A stretch of 9,717 nt of DNA from Clostridiales bacterium (GCA_003487955.1 DNNJ01000329.1:1-9717), one strand, 5' to 3'. Shown: positions 1 to 6,146, counted from the first letter of the stretch. The notes: generated by a model not told the origin, from the sequence alone. Numbers and translations: made by a program.

Positions 1-98
1 GGGTCGTCGGACCGGCCCACCAGATAGTCCAGGGATACGTCGAAGTAATCGGCCAGGGCAACAGCAAGTTTAAACCAATGCACCCTCAGACCCGTTTC
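1..98 (-). pseudogene. C-terminal piece of an XRE/Cro-type HTH regulator, probably decayed (runs off the window)
   Basis: Read on the minus strand, this stretch encodes the segment ALADYFDVSLDYLVGRSDDP, the typical end of the helix-turn-helix domain in Firmicute XRE repressors, just after the fifth helix. The frame is blocked immediately upstream by an in-frame TAG at 99-101. No ATG with a ribosome binding site precedes it. Other frames further upstream (about 100-170) give only faint HTH-like text interrupted by stops. The simplest reading is a regulator that lost its DNA-binding N-terminus through frameshifts. The gene continues beyond base 1, so the full extent is unknown. A GTG at 81-83 could start a short protein, but it would lack the recognition helix. 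Confidence 0.5.
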
Positions 99-315
99 CT
101 AATGTCCGAAACAGAGTTGAACGTATAAATATCCTGTTTTCGGGCTCTGTTTATTTTGCTGTTAAGATGCCTATGCCTCTTTACTCAATTCAAATTCATT
201 TTAGCATAACTAATTATTCCCATAAACATTTTAGGGAGGGATTTATTCATAAACTTGCACAGCTCAATTCAATAAAATTTAGGCATCGCTTTTTAAGATG
301 GGAATATGAGGAATG

Positions 316-324
316 TGCTATAAT
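316..324 (+). promoter_or_regulatory. Possible extended -10 promoter for the PIN gene
   Basis: TGC followed by TATAAT matches an extended -10 element, which can work without a good -35; no good -35 is seen 17 bases upstream. A second TATAAT lies at 370-375 with TTGTTA 19 bases upstream. Either could drive the PIN gene, leaving a leader of roughly 90-140 bases. The region is AT-rich, so chance matches are likely. Confidence 0.35.
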
Positions 325-377
325 TTCCATATAAATTAAATAATTTGTTAGGTAAATGCAGCAAATGTCTATAATAC

Positions 378-420
378 GAAGTAATTTATGGATCATAGTA
401 TCTACAGATTTAATTACTTC
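378..420 (+). repeat. Inverted repeat in the PIN gene leader
   Basis: The 9-base arms GAAGTAATT (378-386) and AATTACTTC (412-420) are perfect complements separated by 25 bases. The repeat sits downstream of both TATAAT boxes and 49 bases before the PIN start codon. It could be an RNA hairpin in the 5' leader or a two-half-site operator. No T-tract follows, so it is not a simple terminator. Confidence 0.45.
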
Positions 421-469
421 TCTTGCGTGATGTTGTGCGATTGCGATATTTAATTTAAAGGGAGTATAT

Positions 470-1915
470 ATGAAATACCTACTTTTTGATACCAATATAT
501 ACATCAACATGGTCGTCAACAGGAGGAACAACATATCTTCAAAATTAATAACCGACTTTGCGGCACTGGTTGCTGTTGGCGGTATAGAGATAATGCTTCC
601 AGATATAGTTCAATATGAGACGTACAAACATCTTGAAGAAGAAGTGGAAGCTATCGGCATACTACTCAATAAACAAATTTCTAATATTAAAAATCTATAT
701 TGGTTAACAGGTTTCCAAGCCGACGAGATAGATGCTGAAAGTTATAAGAATAGAGCTAAAAAGCCATTGTGCGAACTATTAGACATTTTCGATCAACAAA
801 AGTCTAATTATGTAACGGAGGTTAGGAGAAGTATCAACAGCATTTTTGAAAGTGAACACACAAAACTAATTGCAACCGATGAAGAATTAATGCAAAAAGT
901 TATGAAAAGGAGAATCTTTAAAAAAGCACCTATGCATAAAGAAAATAAAGAATCTTTTGCAGACGCTTTAATTACTGAGGTACTTATTAATGCTAAAAAA
1001 TATATTCAATTAAATGACAATGATGTGATTTATTTTATAACTGAGAATTATACGGATTTTTCTTTGAACAAAACTCAAAAGGAATTCTTTCACCCACATA
1101 TAGAAGCTGATCTGAAAGCAGCAGGAATATTTGAACATGTCAAACTTATAAATAGTTTTTCGAAATTAGTTGCGCTTGAACTACAGGAAGAAATTAAAGC
1201 AGCAAATATGGAATTAGTTTTCAGAGAAGCTTCTTTAGAGTATTTTGATATTGATGCAGAGTCTAGGGAAATGGCTGGATTGCCATCTTTATCTGGATTT
1301 CAGGACTATATGGAAGAATACGTTGCTGAACATGATGAAACCCGCCTTATTGTGGAGGTGTTTGAAAGCATTAATAAAGAAATAAGAAAAATTGAGGAAA
1401 TGTACACGGCATATGATCGTTTATTAAGTGCTGTTGATTTTGATGCAGTTGAACCGGCAAAATTGGAACAATTGCAAGAAAGGTTAAATGGTGTCCTGTC
1501 TTCTGAAAATTTAAAGAACAATATCTTATTTTTAATGGAAGAGACGGAGGAAGAATATTTAGACTTACCGGACTGTTTATATGTGGGTGCAGATGTTGAT
1601 ATTCCTACCCCGAAACATAATGTTTTATGTTTACACTGGAGTGATTTTGAACTTGATCCTGAAAGTGGAGAAACTCATACAGTGTATTTACAGTTAAAAA
1701 GGGATGCTGAAATCATTGCAGAATCCTATATTGAAATTACTTACGGGTATATGAACTTCAATGAAGATGGCAATGCAACAGATGGATGTGAATCAGATAT
1801 AAAAGTAAATTTAAATAGTATTATTGAAGCTTTAAATAACTTACATGAGGAGTATCAGGACTTTACTAGTAGACATGAGCGTGTGCTGGGAACAATCCAA
1901 AGTATAAATTCTTAA
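470..1915 (+). CDS. PIN-like nuclease domain protein (DUF4935-type) with long C-terminal extension
   Basis: A 481-residue protein whose first ~220 residues look like a PIN-family metal-dependent ribonuclease. The opening strand LLFDTNIYI supplies Asp7 and Asn9. An acidic helix follows the P-x-x-V-x-x-E segment with Glu50 (VQYETYKHLEEE), then ESFADALI with Asp165, then the T-x-N-x-x-DF motif (FITENYTDFS, Asp196) and a downstream HP-x-x-x-x-DL segment typical of DUF4935. Residues ~230-481 are rich in Glu, Leu and Lys, partly coiled-coil-like, and match nothing I recognise. A GGGAG ribosome binding site lies 8 bases before the ATG. The gene stands alone, 363 bases from the next one, with no small antitoxin beside it, so a classic VapC-type pair is unlikely. 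Cytoplasmic RNA cleavage, possibly as a defence effector, is inferred from the family. The catalytic acidic set appears complete. The family call is firmer than the role. Confidence 0.88.
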   Translation: MKYLLFDTNIYINMVVNRRNNISSKLITDFAALVAVGGIEIMLPDIVQYETYKHLEEEVEAIGILLNKQISNIKNLYWLTGFQADEIDAESYKNRAKKPLCELLDIFDQQKSNYVTEVRRSINSIFESEHTKLIATDEELMQKVMKRRIFKKAPMHKENKESFADALITEVLINAKKYIQLNDNDVIYFITENYTDFSLNKTQKEFFHPHIEADLKAAGIFEHVKLINSFSKLVALELQEEIKAANMELVFREASLEYFDIDAESREMAGLPSLSGFQDYMEEYVAEHDETRLIVEVFESINKEIRKIEEMYTAYDRLLSAVDFDAVEPAKLEQLQERLNGVLSSENLKNNILFLMEETEEEYLDLPDCLYVGADVDIPTPKHNVLCLHWSDFELDPESGETHTVYLQLKRDAEIIAESYIEITYGYMNFNEDGNATDGCESDIKVNLNSIIEALNNLHEEYQDFTSRHERVLGTIQSINS

Positions 1916-2211
1916 TTAACGAAAAATTGTGAAGAGACTTGGGGAACCCTCAACACGGCTTGGTTTGAGACATAGGAATGAGCTTGTTGGCCAGCGAAAA
2001 AAACGAATGGGTCCTGAGCTCATCCTAGATCTGGGTGCAATCATGTGCAATAGATAATATTAAGAAAACTCCAACAACTCAAATTATTTAGCCAACCTTA
2101 AATCACCGGGGGGCTATTTTAGCCGCCGGTGATTTTGTAATCTGCACTAAATTTTTTGGAGGTGTTTTTAATCGAAAGTAATTTAACTTTTATCCCTAAA
2201 ATTTACGACTC
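1916..2211. other. Intergenic region between the PIN gene and the deazapurine operon
   Basis: No gene is recognised. The part at about 1930-2050 is more GC-balanced than its surroundings and broken by stops in all frames; it may be debris of an older gene or insertion sequence, but I cannot assign it. A strong GGAGGT Shine-Dalgarno at 2158-2163 is followed at normal spacing by ATC (2171) rather than ATG. This gives a 14-codon open stretch ending in TGA at 2213, which looks like a lost start codon or chance. Confidence 0.5.
2099..2136. terminator. Strong hairpin, probable terminator downstream of the PIN gene
   Basis: AAATCACCGG (2100-2109) pairs with CCGGTGATTT (2126-2135), and an inner GGCTA pairs with TAGCC around a short T-rich loop, giving about 15 pairs with one small internal irregularity. 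On the plus strand it ends in TTTT and on the minus strand in AT-rich sequence, so it could stop transcription in both directions. It separates the PIN gene from the promoter at 2212. It does not resemble a preQ1 aptamer. Confidence 0.6.
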
Positions 2212-2240
2212 TTGACACTACCGTATACCAGCTGTATAAT
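2212..2240 (+). promoter_or_regulatory. Consensus sigma-A promoter of the yhhQ-DUF6884-dpdA operon
   Basis: TTGACA at 2212-2217 and TATAAT at 2235-2240 are separated by exactly 17 bases, a perfect match to the housekeeping consensus. Transcription would start near 2247, leaving a leader of about 30 bases, too short for an aptamer. The ribosome binding site AAGAAGGA (2265-2272) and the ATG at 2279 follow. Such a strong promoter suggests either high expression or control by a repressor. Confidence 0.88.
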
Positions 2241-2251
2241 CTAACCAGCTG
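2227..2251 (+). promoter_or_regulatory. Paired ACCAGCTG repeats flanking the -10 box, candidate operator
   Basis: ACCAGCTG occurs at 2227-2234, touching the -10 box, and again at 2244-2251, over the predicted transcription start. The two copies are 17 bases apart start to start, and each contains the palindrome CAGCTG. A protein bound to both would cover the -10 box and start site, which fits repression. No cognate regulator can be named from the window. Confidence 0.5.
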
Positions 2252-2278
2252 AAAAACCTTTAGAAAGAAGGACTAGTA

Positions 2279-2932
2279 ATGACTAGACGAGAAATAGTTG
2301 CAGTATCCTTTGTAGTTACTCTACTTATAAGCAACATATTGGCTTCTAAACTCTTTTCCATTGGGGCAATTGTTTTACCTGCCGCAGTGATTATCTATCC
2401 TTTCTGTTTTATGACTGGCGATGTGTTAACGGAAGTGTGGGGTTACCGTTATGCTAAGAAAGTAATATATACTGGGTTTGCTGCTAACCTGGTGCTGATT
2501 ATATTCACTTATCTGGGTGGACTTTTGCCTCCGGCTGCTTCATGGAAAAATCAGGCAGCCTATATGGCTATATTTGGAATGGTTCCTAGAATTGCTATTG
2601 CCAGCTTTATAGCATACTTATTTGGAGAATTATTAAACAGTTGGTCGCTGGAAAAAATTAAATCCTGGACTGGCGCTAAACTGTTGTTTGTAAGAACTAT
2701 CGGCTCATCTGTTGTAGGACAGATTTTTGATACAGGCATTTTTATAACAATTGCGTTTTACGGATTGGTTTCTCATAAGGTTTTAATAATAATGCTGATA
2801 AGCCAATATTTGGTCAAGATCAGTATTGAAGCGATAGTTGGAACACCTTTAGCATATTTATTAGTATCTTGGGCCAAAAGAGATGACGAAGTAAAAATTG
2901 GTTTTATTGGAAGTGAAAAGGTATGCGAATAA
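2279..2932 (+). CDS. yhhQ: YhhQ-family queuosine precursor (preQ0/preQ1) transporter
   Basis: A 217-residue, strongly hydrophobic protein of the normal YhhQ (COG1738, Vut_1) length, with about six membrane segments. Family signatures are SNILASK near residues 18-24, a TGDVLTEVWGYRYA stretch at about 46-59, and the RTIGSSVVGQIFDTGIF motif at about 139-155. Members import 7-deazapurine precursors of queuosine across the cytoplasmic membrane; E. coli YhhQ is the characterised example. Here it is the first gene of an operon with a DpdA homologue, and its last 10 bases overlap the next gene. The likely substrate is therefore preQ0 or preQ1 feeding nucleic acid modification. No precursor biosynthesis gene is visible, which makes salvage the obvious supply. 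The short leader and strong promoter argue against a preQ1 riboswitch. Confidence 0.93.
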   Translation: MTRREIVAVSFVVTLLISNILASKLFSIGAIVLPAAVIIYPFCFMTGDVLTEVWGYRYAKKVIYTGFAANLVLIIFTYLGGLLPPAASWKNQAAYMAIFGMVPRIAIASFIAYLFGELLNSWSLEKIKSWTGAKLLFVRTIGSSVVGQIFDTGIFITIAFYGLVSHKVLIIMLISQYLVKISIEAIVGTPLAYLLVSWAKRDDEVKIGFIGSEKVCE

Positions 2933-3360
2933 TCATCCTTTCTTGTTCTAATCTGAAAATATCTTTCTCCACTCCAAGACCAGCGTTAGAAGTTTATGAC
3001 GGACCTTACTTTAAAACAATAAGAAAACTGAAAAGAGAAGGTCGATTTCCTGATAATGTGACAGTTTTAATAATTTCTGCTGAGTATGGCCTACTAAGAC
3101 TAGAAGATAAAATAAAAATTTATGATCGCAGAATTGACAGGCAAAGGGCTGAAGAGCTTAATAAACCAGTAATAAACAAACTATTACGTATTATTAAAAA
3201 GAACCCATGTGAAGAATTAATTATCAACTTGGGGTCTGACTATTATCCAATAGTTGAGGGGATAGAACAAAAACTACAAGGATATTGTAAAGTAAAATTT
3301 TTTAGTGGAACAATTATACAACGCCGGCAGCACCTTAAGGAGTATTTATTAAATGCCTAA
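2923..3360 (+). CDS. DUF6884/YaaA-like small protein, putative partner of DpdA
   Basis: A 145-residue soluble protein. Visible motifs are ILSCSNLK at residues 5-12 (C-S-x-x-K), GPYF at 27-30, ISAEYGLL at 51-58, a YD at 67-68 and NLGSDYY at 102-108. These match the pattern of DUF6884 proteins and recall YaaA/DUF328 (an opening S-P-A-K motif, later S-x-x-YG-x-L) and the PCSA-K-PYS region of archaeosine synthase. The gene starts inside yhhQ (10-base overlap) and ends inside dpdA (8-base overlap), so all three are probably translationally coupled and made together. Inference: it may change the deazaguanine nitrile or side group after insertion, or help DpdA recognise DNA. Neither role is shown by the sequence. 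The relation to YaaA and ArcS is by motif resemblance only and needs a structural comparison. Confidence 0.83.
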   Translation: MRIIILSCSNLKISFSTPRPALEVYDGPYFKTIRKLKREGRFPDNVTVLIISAEYGLLRLEDKIKIYDRRIDRQRAEELNKPVINKLLRIIKKNPCEELIINLGSDYYPIVEGIEQKLQGYCKVKFFSGTIIQRRQHLKEYLLNA

Positions 3361-4606
3361 TGAAGACTGCAGGAAAATAAAGTATTTTATGCCCGAATGG
3401 GATGATCGTTATGATCTGGAATTTGACTTTATTAATGATAAATTTTCTAGCAAACATGAGATTAATACTAACAACGACGTTTATGCCCACCATATGCTTA
3501 AACAGCCCCCCTATGATGGAATTCTATACAGCCTGGGTAACATTTTTTCGGTTATAAACAATTCTTCGAATATGGGTGATATTACTGCTAGAGGATATTC
3601 AAATATTCGTGATTATTATCTTATGGATAAGGTTGAAGTAAAACTAGAAATATTCGGAGATTGTGGGGCTTTTAACTATGTAAATCAAAGTAATCCGCCT
3701 GAGAAATTTACGCCGGATAATATAGCTTATCTTTATCAAAAATTAGGGTTTGATTATGGGATTTCGGTTGACCATTTGGTTGTTGAGTCAATCATTGAAA
3801 AGAAAGATGGAGAAAGAAAAAAACGATTGCTGAGCCTGTATGAAAAAAGACGCAGGATGAAATTATCCATAGATAACGCGGAAAAATTTTTAAGGATTTG
3901 TAAAGAAAGGCACTATAAATTTATTCCTGTAGGATCTGCCCAGGGTTATTCACCGATAACATACAGAAACTCAATAGCTAAGTTGATTGAAATGGGCTAC
4001 GATTATATTGCTTTGGGTGGACTTGTTAGAAGAAACACAAAATCTATTATGGAAATTCTCAAAGTAGTCAGCCCGATACTTAAAGGGCGGAGATTACATT
4101 TACTAGGTGTTATAAGGCCAGATTGTATGAAAGAGTGGAGAAAATTAGGGGTAACCAGTGTTGACAGTGCTTCATTTTTTAGAAAAGCATGGTTAAGATC
4201 AGGTCAAAACTATATTTCTCCAGATGGATCAACTTGGTATGCTGCTTTAAGGGTACCGATAATTAATGAATCACGGATGTCAGTAAATGGTTGTGAAAAA
4301 AACATCGCGAAATTGGAATCAGATTGTTTAAGGGCATTAAGGGATTATGATAAAGATAAATTGGATTTGGAAACTACTTTAGACACATTAATTAGTTATG
4401 ATTCTTTATTTTTGAGAAATGGTTCAGATGGATCTAACCTTCGAGATAGTTATAGAATGACGCTACAGGATAAACCGTGGAAAAGCTGTAGATGCCCAAT
4501 ATGTAGGCAAATAGGGATAGAGGTTATTATTTTCAGAAGAACTAATCGCAACAAAAGGCGCGGCCTTCATAACACCTGGGTATTTTATAATTCCCTCAAT
4601 GTTTAA
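3353..4606 (+). CDS. dpdA: DpdA-type DNA guanine transglycosylase (TGT superfamily)
   Basis: A 417-residue protein of the tRNA-guanine transglycosylase fold, clearly on the DpdA branch, whose members exchange guanine for a 7-deazaguanine such as preQ0 in DNA. It opens with the DpdA-type YFMPEWDDRYD (residues 11-21) and NDVYAHHML. FGDCGAF (101-107) carries Asp103, matching the general-acid Asp of TGT. GGLVRRNTKSI follows at 222-232, then GVIRPD (252-257). TSVDSASFFRKAW (268-280) carries Asp271, the likely nucleophile. A zinc site is formed by Cys379, Cys381, Cys384 and His406 (C-x-C-x2-C, then His 22 residues on). All key residues are intact and nothing suggests truncation. It overlaps the DUF6884 gene by 8 bases, with AAGGAG 10 bases before the ATG. 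No DpdB-like ATPase/ParB-like partner is seen here, as in phage-type systems. A tRNA substrate cannot be fully excluded, but the branch-specific motifs favour DNA. Confidence 0.92.
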   Translation: MPNEDCRKIKYFMPEWDDRYDLEFDFINDKFSSKHEINTNNDVYAHHMLKQPPYDGILYSLGNIFSVINNSSNMGDITARGYSNIRDYYLMDKVEVKLEIFGDCGAFNYVNQSNPPEKFTPDNIAYLYQKLGFDYGISVDHLVVESIIEKKDGERKKRLLSLYEKRRRMKLSIDNAEKFLRICKERHYKFIPVGSAQGYSPITYRNSIAKLIEMGYDYIALGGLVRRNTKSIMEILKVVSPILKGRRLHLLGVIRPDCMKEWRKLGVTSVDSASFFRKAWLRSGQNYISPDGSTWYAALRVPIINESRMSVNGCEKNIAKLESDCLRALRDYDKDKLDLETTLDTLISYDSLFLRNGSDGSNLRDSYRMTLQDKPWKSCRCPICRQIGIEVIIFRRTNRNKRRGLHNTWVFYNSLNV

Positions 4607-4615
4607 GGGATATAA
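4585..4615. terminator. Hairpin across the dpdA stop codon, possible terminator
   Basis: TTATAATTCCCT (4585-4596) pairs with AGGGATATAA (4606-4615) with a two-base bulge, around a 9-base loop that includes the start of the stop codon. It lies where the two convergent operons would have met before the 4636-4936 element inserted. The stem is AT-rich and lacks a long T-tract, so its strength is doubtful. Confidence 0.4.
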
Positions 4616-4703
4616 TAGTCTTTGCCACTAGGGTGGGGAGTGTAAATCCTTCTGTGTAAATGGGATAATTGACCATATATTTGGTAATACTAAAAATACT
4701 CTT

Positions 4704-4756
4704 CTTCATGTGGAGGATAGGGCTCCGGTGGAGACCGACCCGAGCGCTACATGAAG
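4704..4756 (+). repeat. Nested foldback structure 1 inside the miniature element
   Basis: Outer arms CTTCATGT (4704-4711) and ACATGAAG (4749-4756) are perfectly complementary. Inside them GGG (4720-4722) can pair with CCC (4739-4741), enclosing the small hairpin CTCC-GGT-GGAG (4723-4733). Three co-axial pairings in 53 bases suggest a folded RNA or cruciform-forming DNA. It does not match any riboswitch I could recall. Confidence 0.5.
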
Positions 4757-4825
4757 GTCTGCTTATACGGATGAGGGCAGTTGCTGATGCTGTCCTTTTT
4801 TTATTTAACATCCGGTAAGGCAGAC
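4757..4825 (+). repeat. Nested foldback structure 2 enclosing a terminator
   Basis: GTCTGC (4757-4762) pairs with GCAGAC (4820-4825), CGGATG (4768-4773) with CATCCG (4809-4814), and innermost GGGCAG (4775-4780) with CTGTCC (4790-4795) using one G-U pair. The three stems are collinear and form one long imperfect hairpin directly after structure 1. Confidence 0.55.
4775..4802 (+). terminator. Rho-independent terminator within the miniature element
   Basis: The six-pair stem GGGCAG/CTGTCC with a 9-base loop is followed directly by seven T residues (4796-4802). In the plus direction it would stop read-through from the dpdA operon before it runs antisense into the nuclease gene. Confidence 0.65.
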
Positions 4826-4844
4826 TAAAAGCGTTAAACTCCGG

Positions 4845-4936
4845 GAGAGCGTATGGGCAACTGTGTAAATGGGAATAATGTCCAACAATAAACAGTGAGG
4901 AGATGTTAACCATGACACAGTTGACCATACGCTCTC
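4845..4936. repeat. Internal inverted repeat at the right end of the miniature element
   Basis: The 27-base right end (4910-4936) is repeated in inverted orientation at 4845-4872, both beginning GAGAGCGTATGG and containing CAACTGTGT. The copies differ at only a few positions and are separated by about 37 bases, making a near-palindrome. It is closer to a perfect inverted repeat than the two outer ends are to each other. No target duplication flanks it, so it is not an independent insertion. Confidence 0.65.
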
Positions 4937-6106
4937 CTAGGGTGCAGTAGGTGCGCTAGGTAAATATCTTTCTCCCACGCCTGCTGGCCTGGGGCAGAAA
5001 TGCCTGAAGTCACATGCAGAACATGTATCTTCATCATCACAGCAAGATCTCCATGCTTGCATAATATTTCCAACTCGTGCCTCTTCAATAATGTTTTCTT
5101 CAGCATTACGAACCACATTATCAAATGCCTCTAATGCTCTCTGTGTACTCTCAGGAGTGATAGGTATTACTCGGATCGCGCGCTTAAGCCGGAATTTAAG
5201 AGATAATTGATTGGTATCATTACCCGGCCTCCACATTCTTATGATTTGTTCATCATTGGAACCTGGCTCCGGTAATATATCAGTTGTGTTCATTGAAATA
5301 CCACTTCTAAGATTCTCCATCTCTCTGTTACCGGGTGTTAATTCATTAATATATATAAGGATACCAGCAGCTACCGGTAATGAATCTGGCTGTCTACTTC
5401 TGAGCCAAGCGTAAGTTTGAACCTGCCATTCACCTTGTTCCCAATATCCTTCTGATATCAGCGGACGTTGGGCACCTTTATAGTCGACTATTACCTCATA
5501 GTTGCCCCTCAAGTTATGGCATATGTTTGCGATACATTCACGAATATAATTTATTTCCTCAACCTGACCAAGTGTGACATTTGTAAGAACATCAATGACC
5601 CCATGTACTTCGTAGTTAGAGCACCGTAATAATACTTGTTCAGCTTGTACTTGTCTTGTTCCTATAACTTTTTTTTCAGTTAGTTGAATTAGGGGAAATA
5701 AATGTGGCCCGAGTTCATTTATTGCTACTGACAGCCGTTGATATCCAGAGTTGCGAGCATCAGTGCTTCGTGCCTGTTTTCCCTGTTGCCGTAAGGATAT
5801 CTCAACAATATCGGCAAATCGTCCTATATCATTTTCTGCCCAATCTGGAACTGGGCCTCTCCACTCTCGTTGAGTACATGGCCAGGGAAGTGGGTAAGTA
5901 TCTTGGTGTTCATTCCAAAAGTGAAAAGCGAGTTCGAGCGTACCATGAAGAAATTCTCCAAACCACTGTTGAACGGGACGAGATGGTGGCAATGAACTTC
6001 CATTCTCATAGCGATACCGAAGCGGACAACGAAGATATGATAGCAAATCGCCAGTAAGTGAATAACTGGGTACAATATGATCTGGACGCTTAATTTCTAA
6101 ATCCAT
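4937..6106 (-). CDS. PD-(D/E)XK exonuclease with probable 4Fe-4S cluster (RecB/AddB/Cas4-like)
   Basis: A 389-residue protein with the RecB-family nuclease layout. Visible are LRCPLRYRY (25-33) with Cys27, GEFLHGTLE with His54, VHGVID (167-172) with Asp172, VIVDYKGAQ (206-213) with Asp208 and Lys210, and Q-x-x-x-Y (Gln228, Tyr232). A C-terminal triad Cys362-x2-Cys365-x5-Cys371 follows. One early Cys plus C-x2-C-x5-C near the end is the Fe-S cluster pattern of AddB and Cas4-like nucleases. The active site appears intact. A GGGAGGA site precedes the ATG, which lies 40 bases after the helicase stop, so the two genes form an operon. Together they resemble AddAB/RecBCD-like or defence helicase-nucleases that unwind and degrade DNA. 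The stop codon lies within the target duplication of the neighbouring mobile element, and the protein still ends normally. Confidence 0.88.
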   Translation of the reverse strand: MDLEIKRPDHIVPSYSLTGDLLSYLRCPLRYRYENGSSLPPSRPVQQWFGEFLHGTLELAFHFWNEHQDTYPLPWPCTQREWRGPVPDWAENDIGRFADIVEISLRQQGKQARSTDARNSGYQRLSVAINELGPHLFPLIQLTEKKVIGTRQVQAEQVLLRCSNYEVHGVIDVLTNVTLGQVEEINYIRECIANICHNLRGNYEVIVDYKGAQRPLISEGYWEQGEWQVQTYAWLRSRQPDSLPVAAGILIYINELTPGNREMENLRSGISMNTTDILPEPGSNDEQIIRMWRPGNDTNQLSLKFRLKRAIRVIPITPESTQRALEAFDNVVRNAEENIIEEARVGNIMQAWRSCCDDEDTCSACDFRHFCPRPAGVGERYLPSAPTAP

Positions 6107-6146
6107 AGATACTACTGTCCTCCCTTTAATCTTCTGATCTTTGAAA

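Larger units (their letters stand above)
99..469. other. Gene-free stretch upstream of the PIN gene
   Basis: About 370 AT-rich bases with no convincing coding region on either strand. It holds possible regulatory DNA for the PIN gene (a TATAAT box and an inverted repeat, listed separately). A minus-strand open frame at 247-534 crosses the start of the PIN gene, has no recognisable domain and was not accepted. Confidence 0.6.
4636..4936. mobile_element. 301-base IS256-like miniature (non-autonomous) element
   Basis: The left end reads GGGAGTGTAAATCCTTCTGT and continues GTAA; the right end, read inward on the minus strand, begins GAGAGCGTATGGTCAACTGT. They agree at 16 of the first 24 positions. 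TGTGTA sits at positions 18-23 of the left end and TGTGTC at the matching place on the right, where IS256 ends carry TGTGTAA. With the 8-base duplication this supports transposition by an IS256-type (Mutator) transposase. No transposase is encoded: an ATG at 4912 with a GAGGAGATG site upstream (about 4896-4904) begins MTQLTIRS, like IS256 transposases, but meets a stop after 12 codons. The inside is packed with foldback structures and one terminator. It may be an internal-deletion derivative or a dedicated miniature element mobilised in trans. It separates the dpdA operon from the helicase-nuclease operon. Confidence 0.62.
4628..4944. repeat. 8-base target site duplication CTAGGGTG
   Basis: CTAGGGTG occurs at 4628-4635 and again at 4937-4944, exactly bracketing the 301-base element. 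Eight bases is the usual duplication length for IS256-family insertions. The right copy contains the nuclease stop codon (CTA at 4937-4939, TAG on the minus strand), so insertion left the coding frame unchanged. Confidence 0.7.

Noticed and set aside
247..534. Minus-strand open frame of 95 codons
   Set aside because: It overlaps the start and ribosome binding site of the PIN gene, shows no domain and arises from AT-rich non-coding DNA.
1930..2278. preQ1 riboswitch ahead of yhhQ
   Set aside because: The hairpin at 2099-2136 lies upstream of the promoter, lacks the A-rich preQ1 tail, and the transcript leader of about 30 bases is too short for an aptamer plus expression platform.
4704..4802. 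Known riboswitch (M-box, fluoride or guanidine type) in front of a terminator
   Set aside because: Some words are similar, such as GGCTCC and GCTGATG, but the core pairing and conserved loops of those classes are not reproduced, and the sequence is inside a mobile element without a downstream plus-strand gene.
4596..4928. Minus-strand open frame of 110 codons across the miniature element
   Set aside because: It runs through the mobile element ends, hairpins and terminator and overlaps the dpdA stop; no protein family is visible.
4906..5124. Minus-strand 72-codon frame near the end of the nuclease gene
   Set aside because: It lies in an alternate frame over the Fe-S cysteine region of the nuclease and crosses the mobile element boundary.
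5704..6075. Open frames on both strands (plus 5704-6057, minus 5824-6075) within the nuclease gene
   Set aside because: They are antisense or alternate-frame shadows of the nuclease N-terminal half, which has clear conserved motifs in its own frame.
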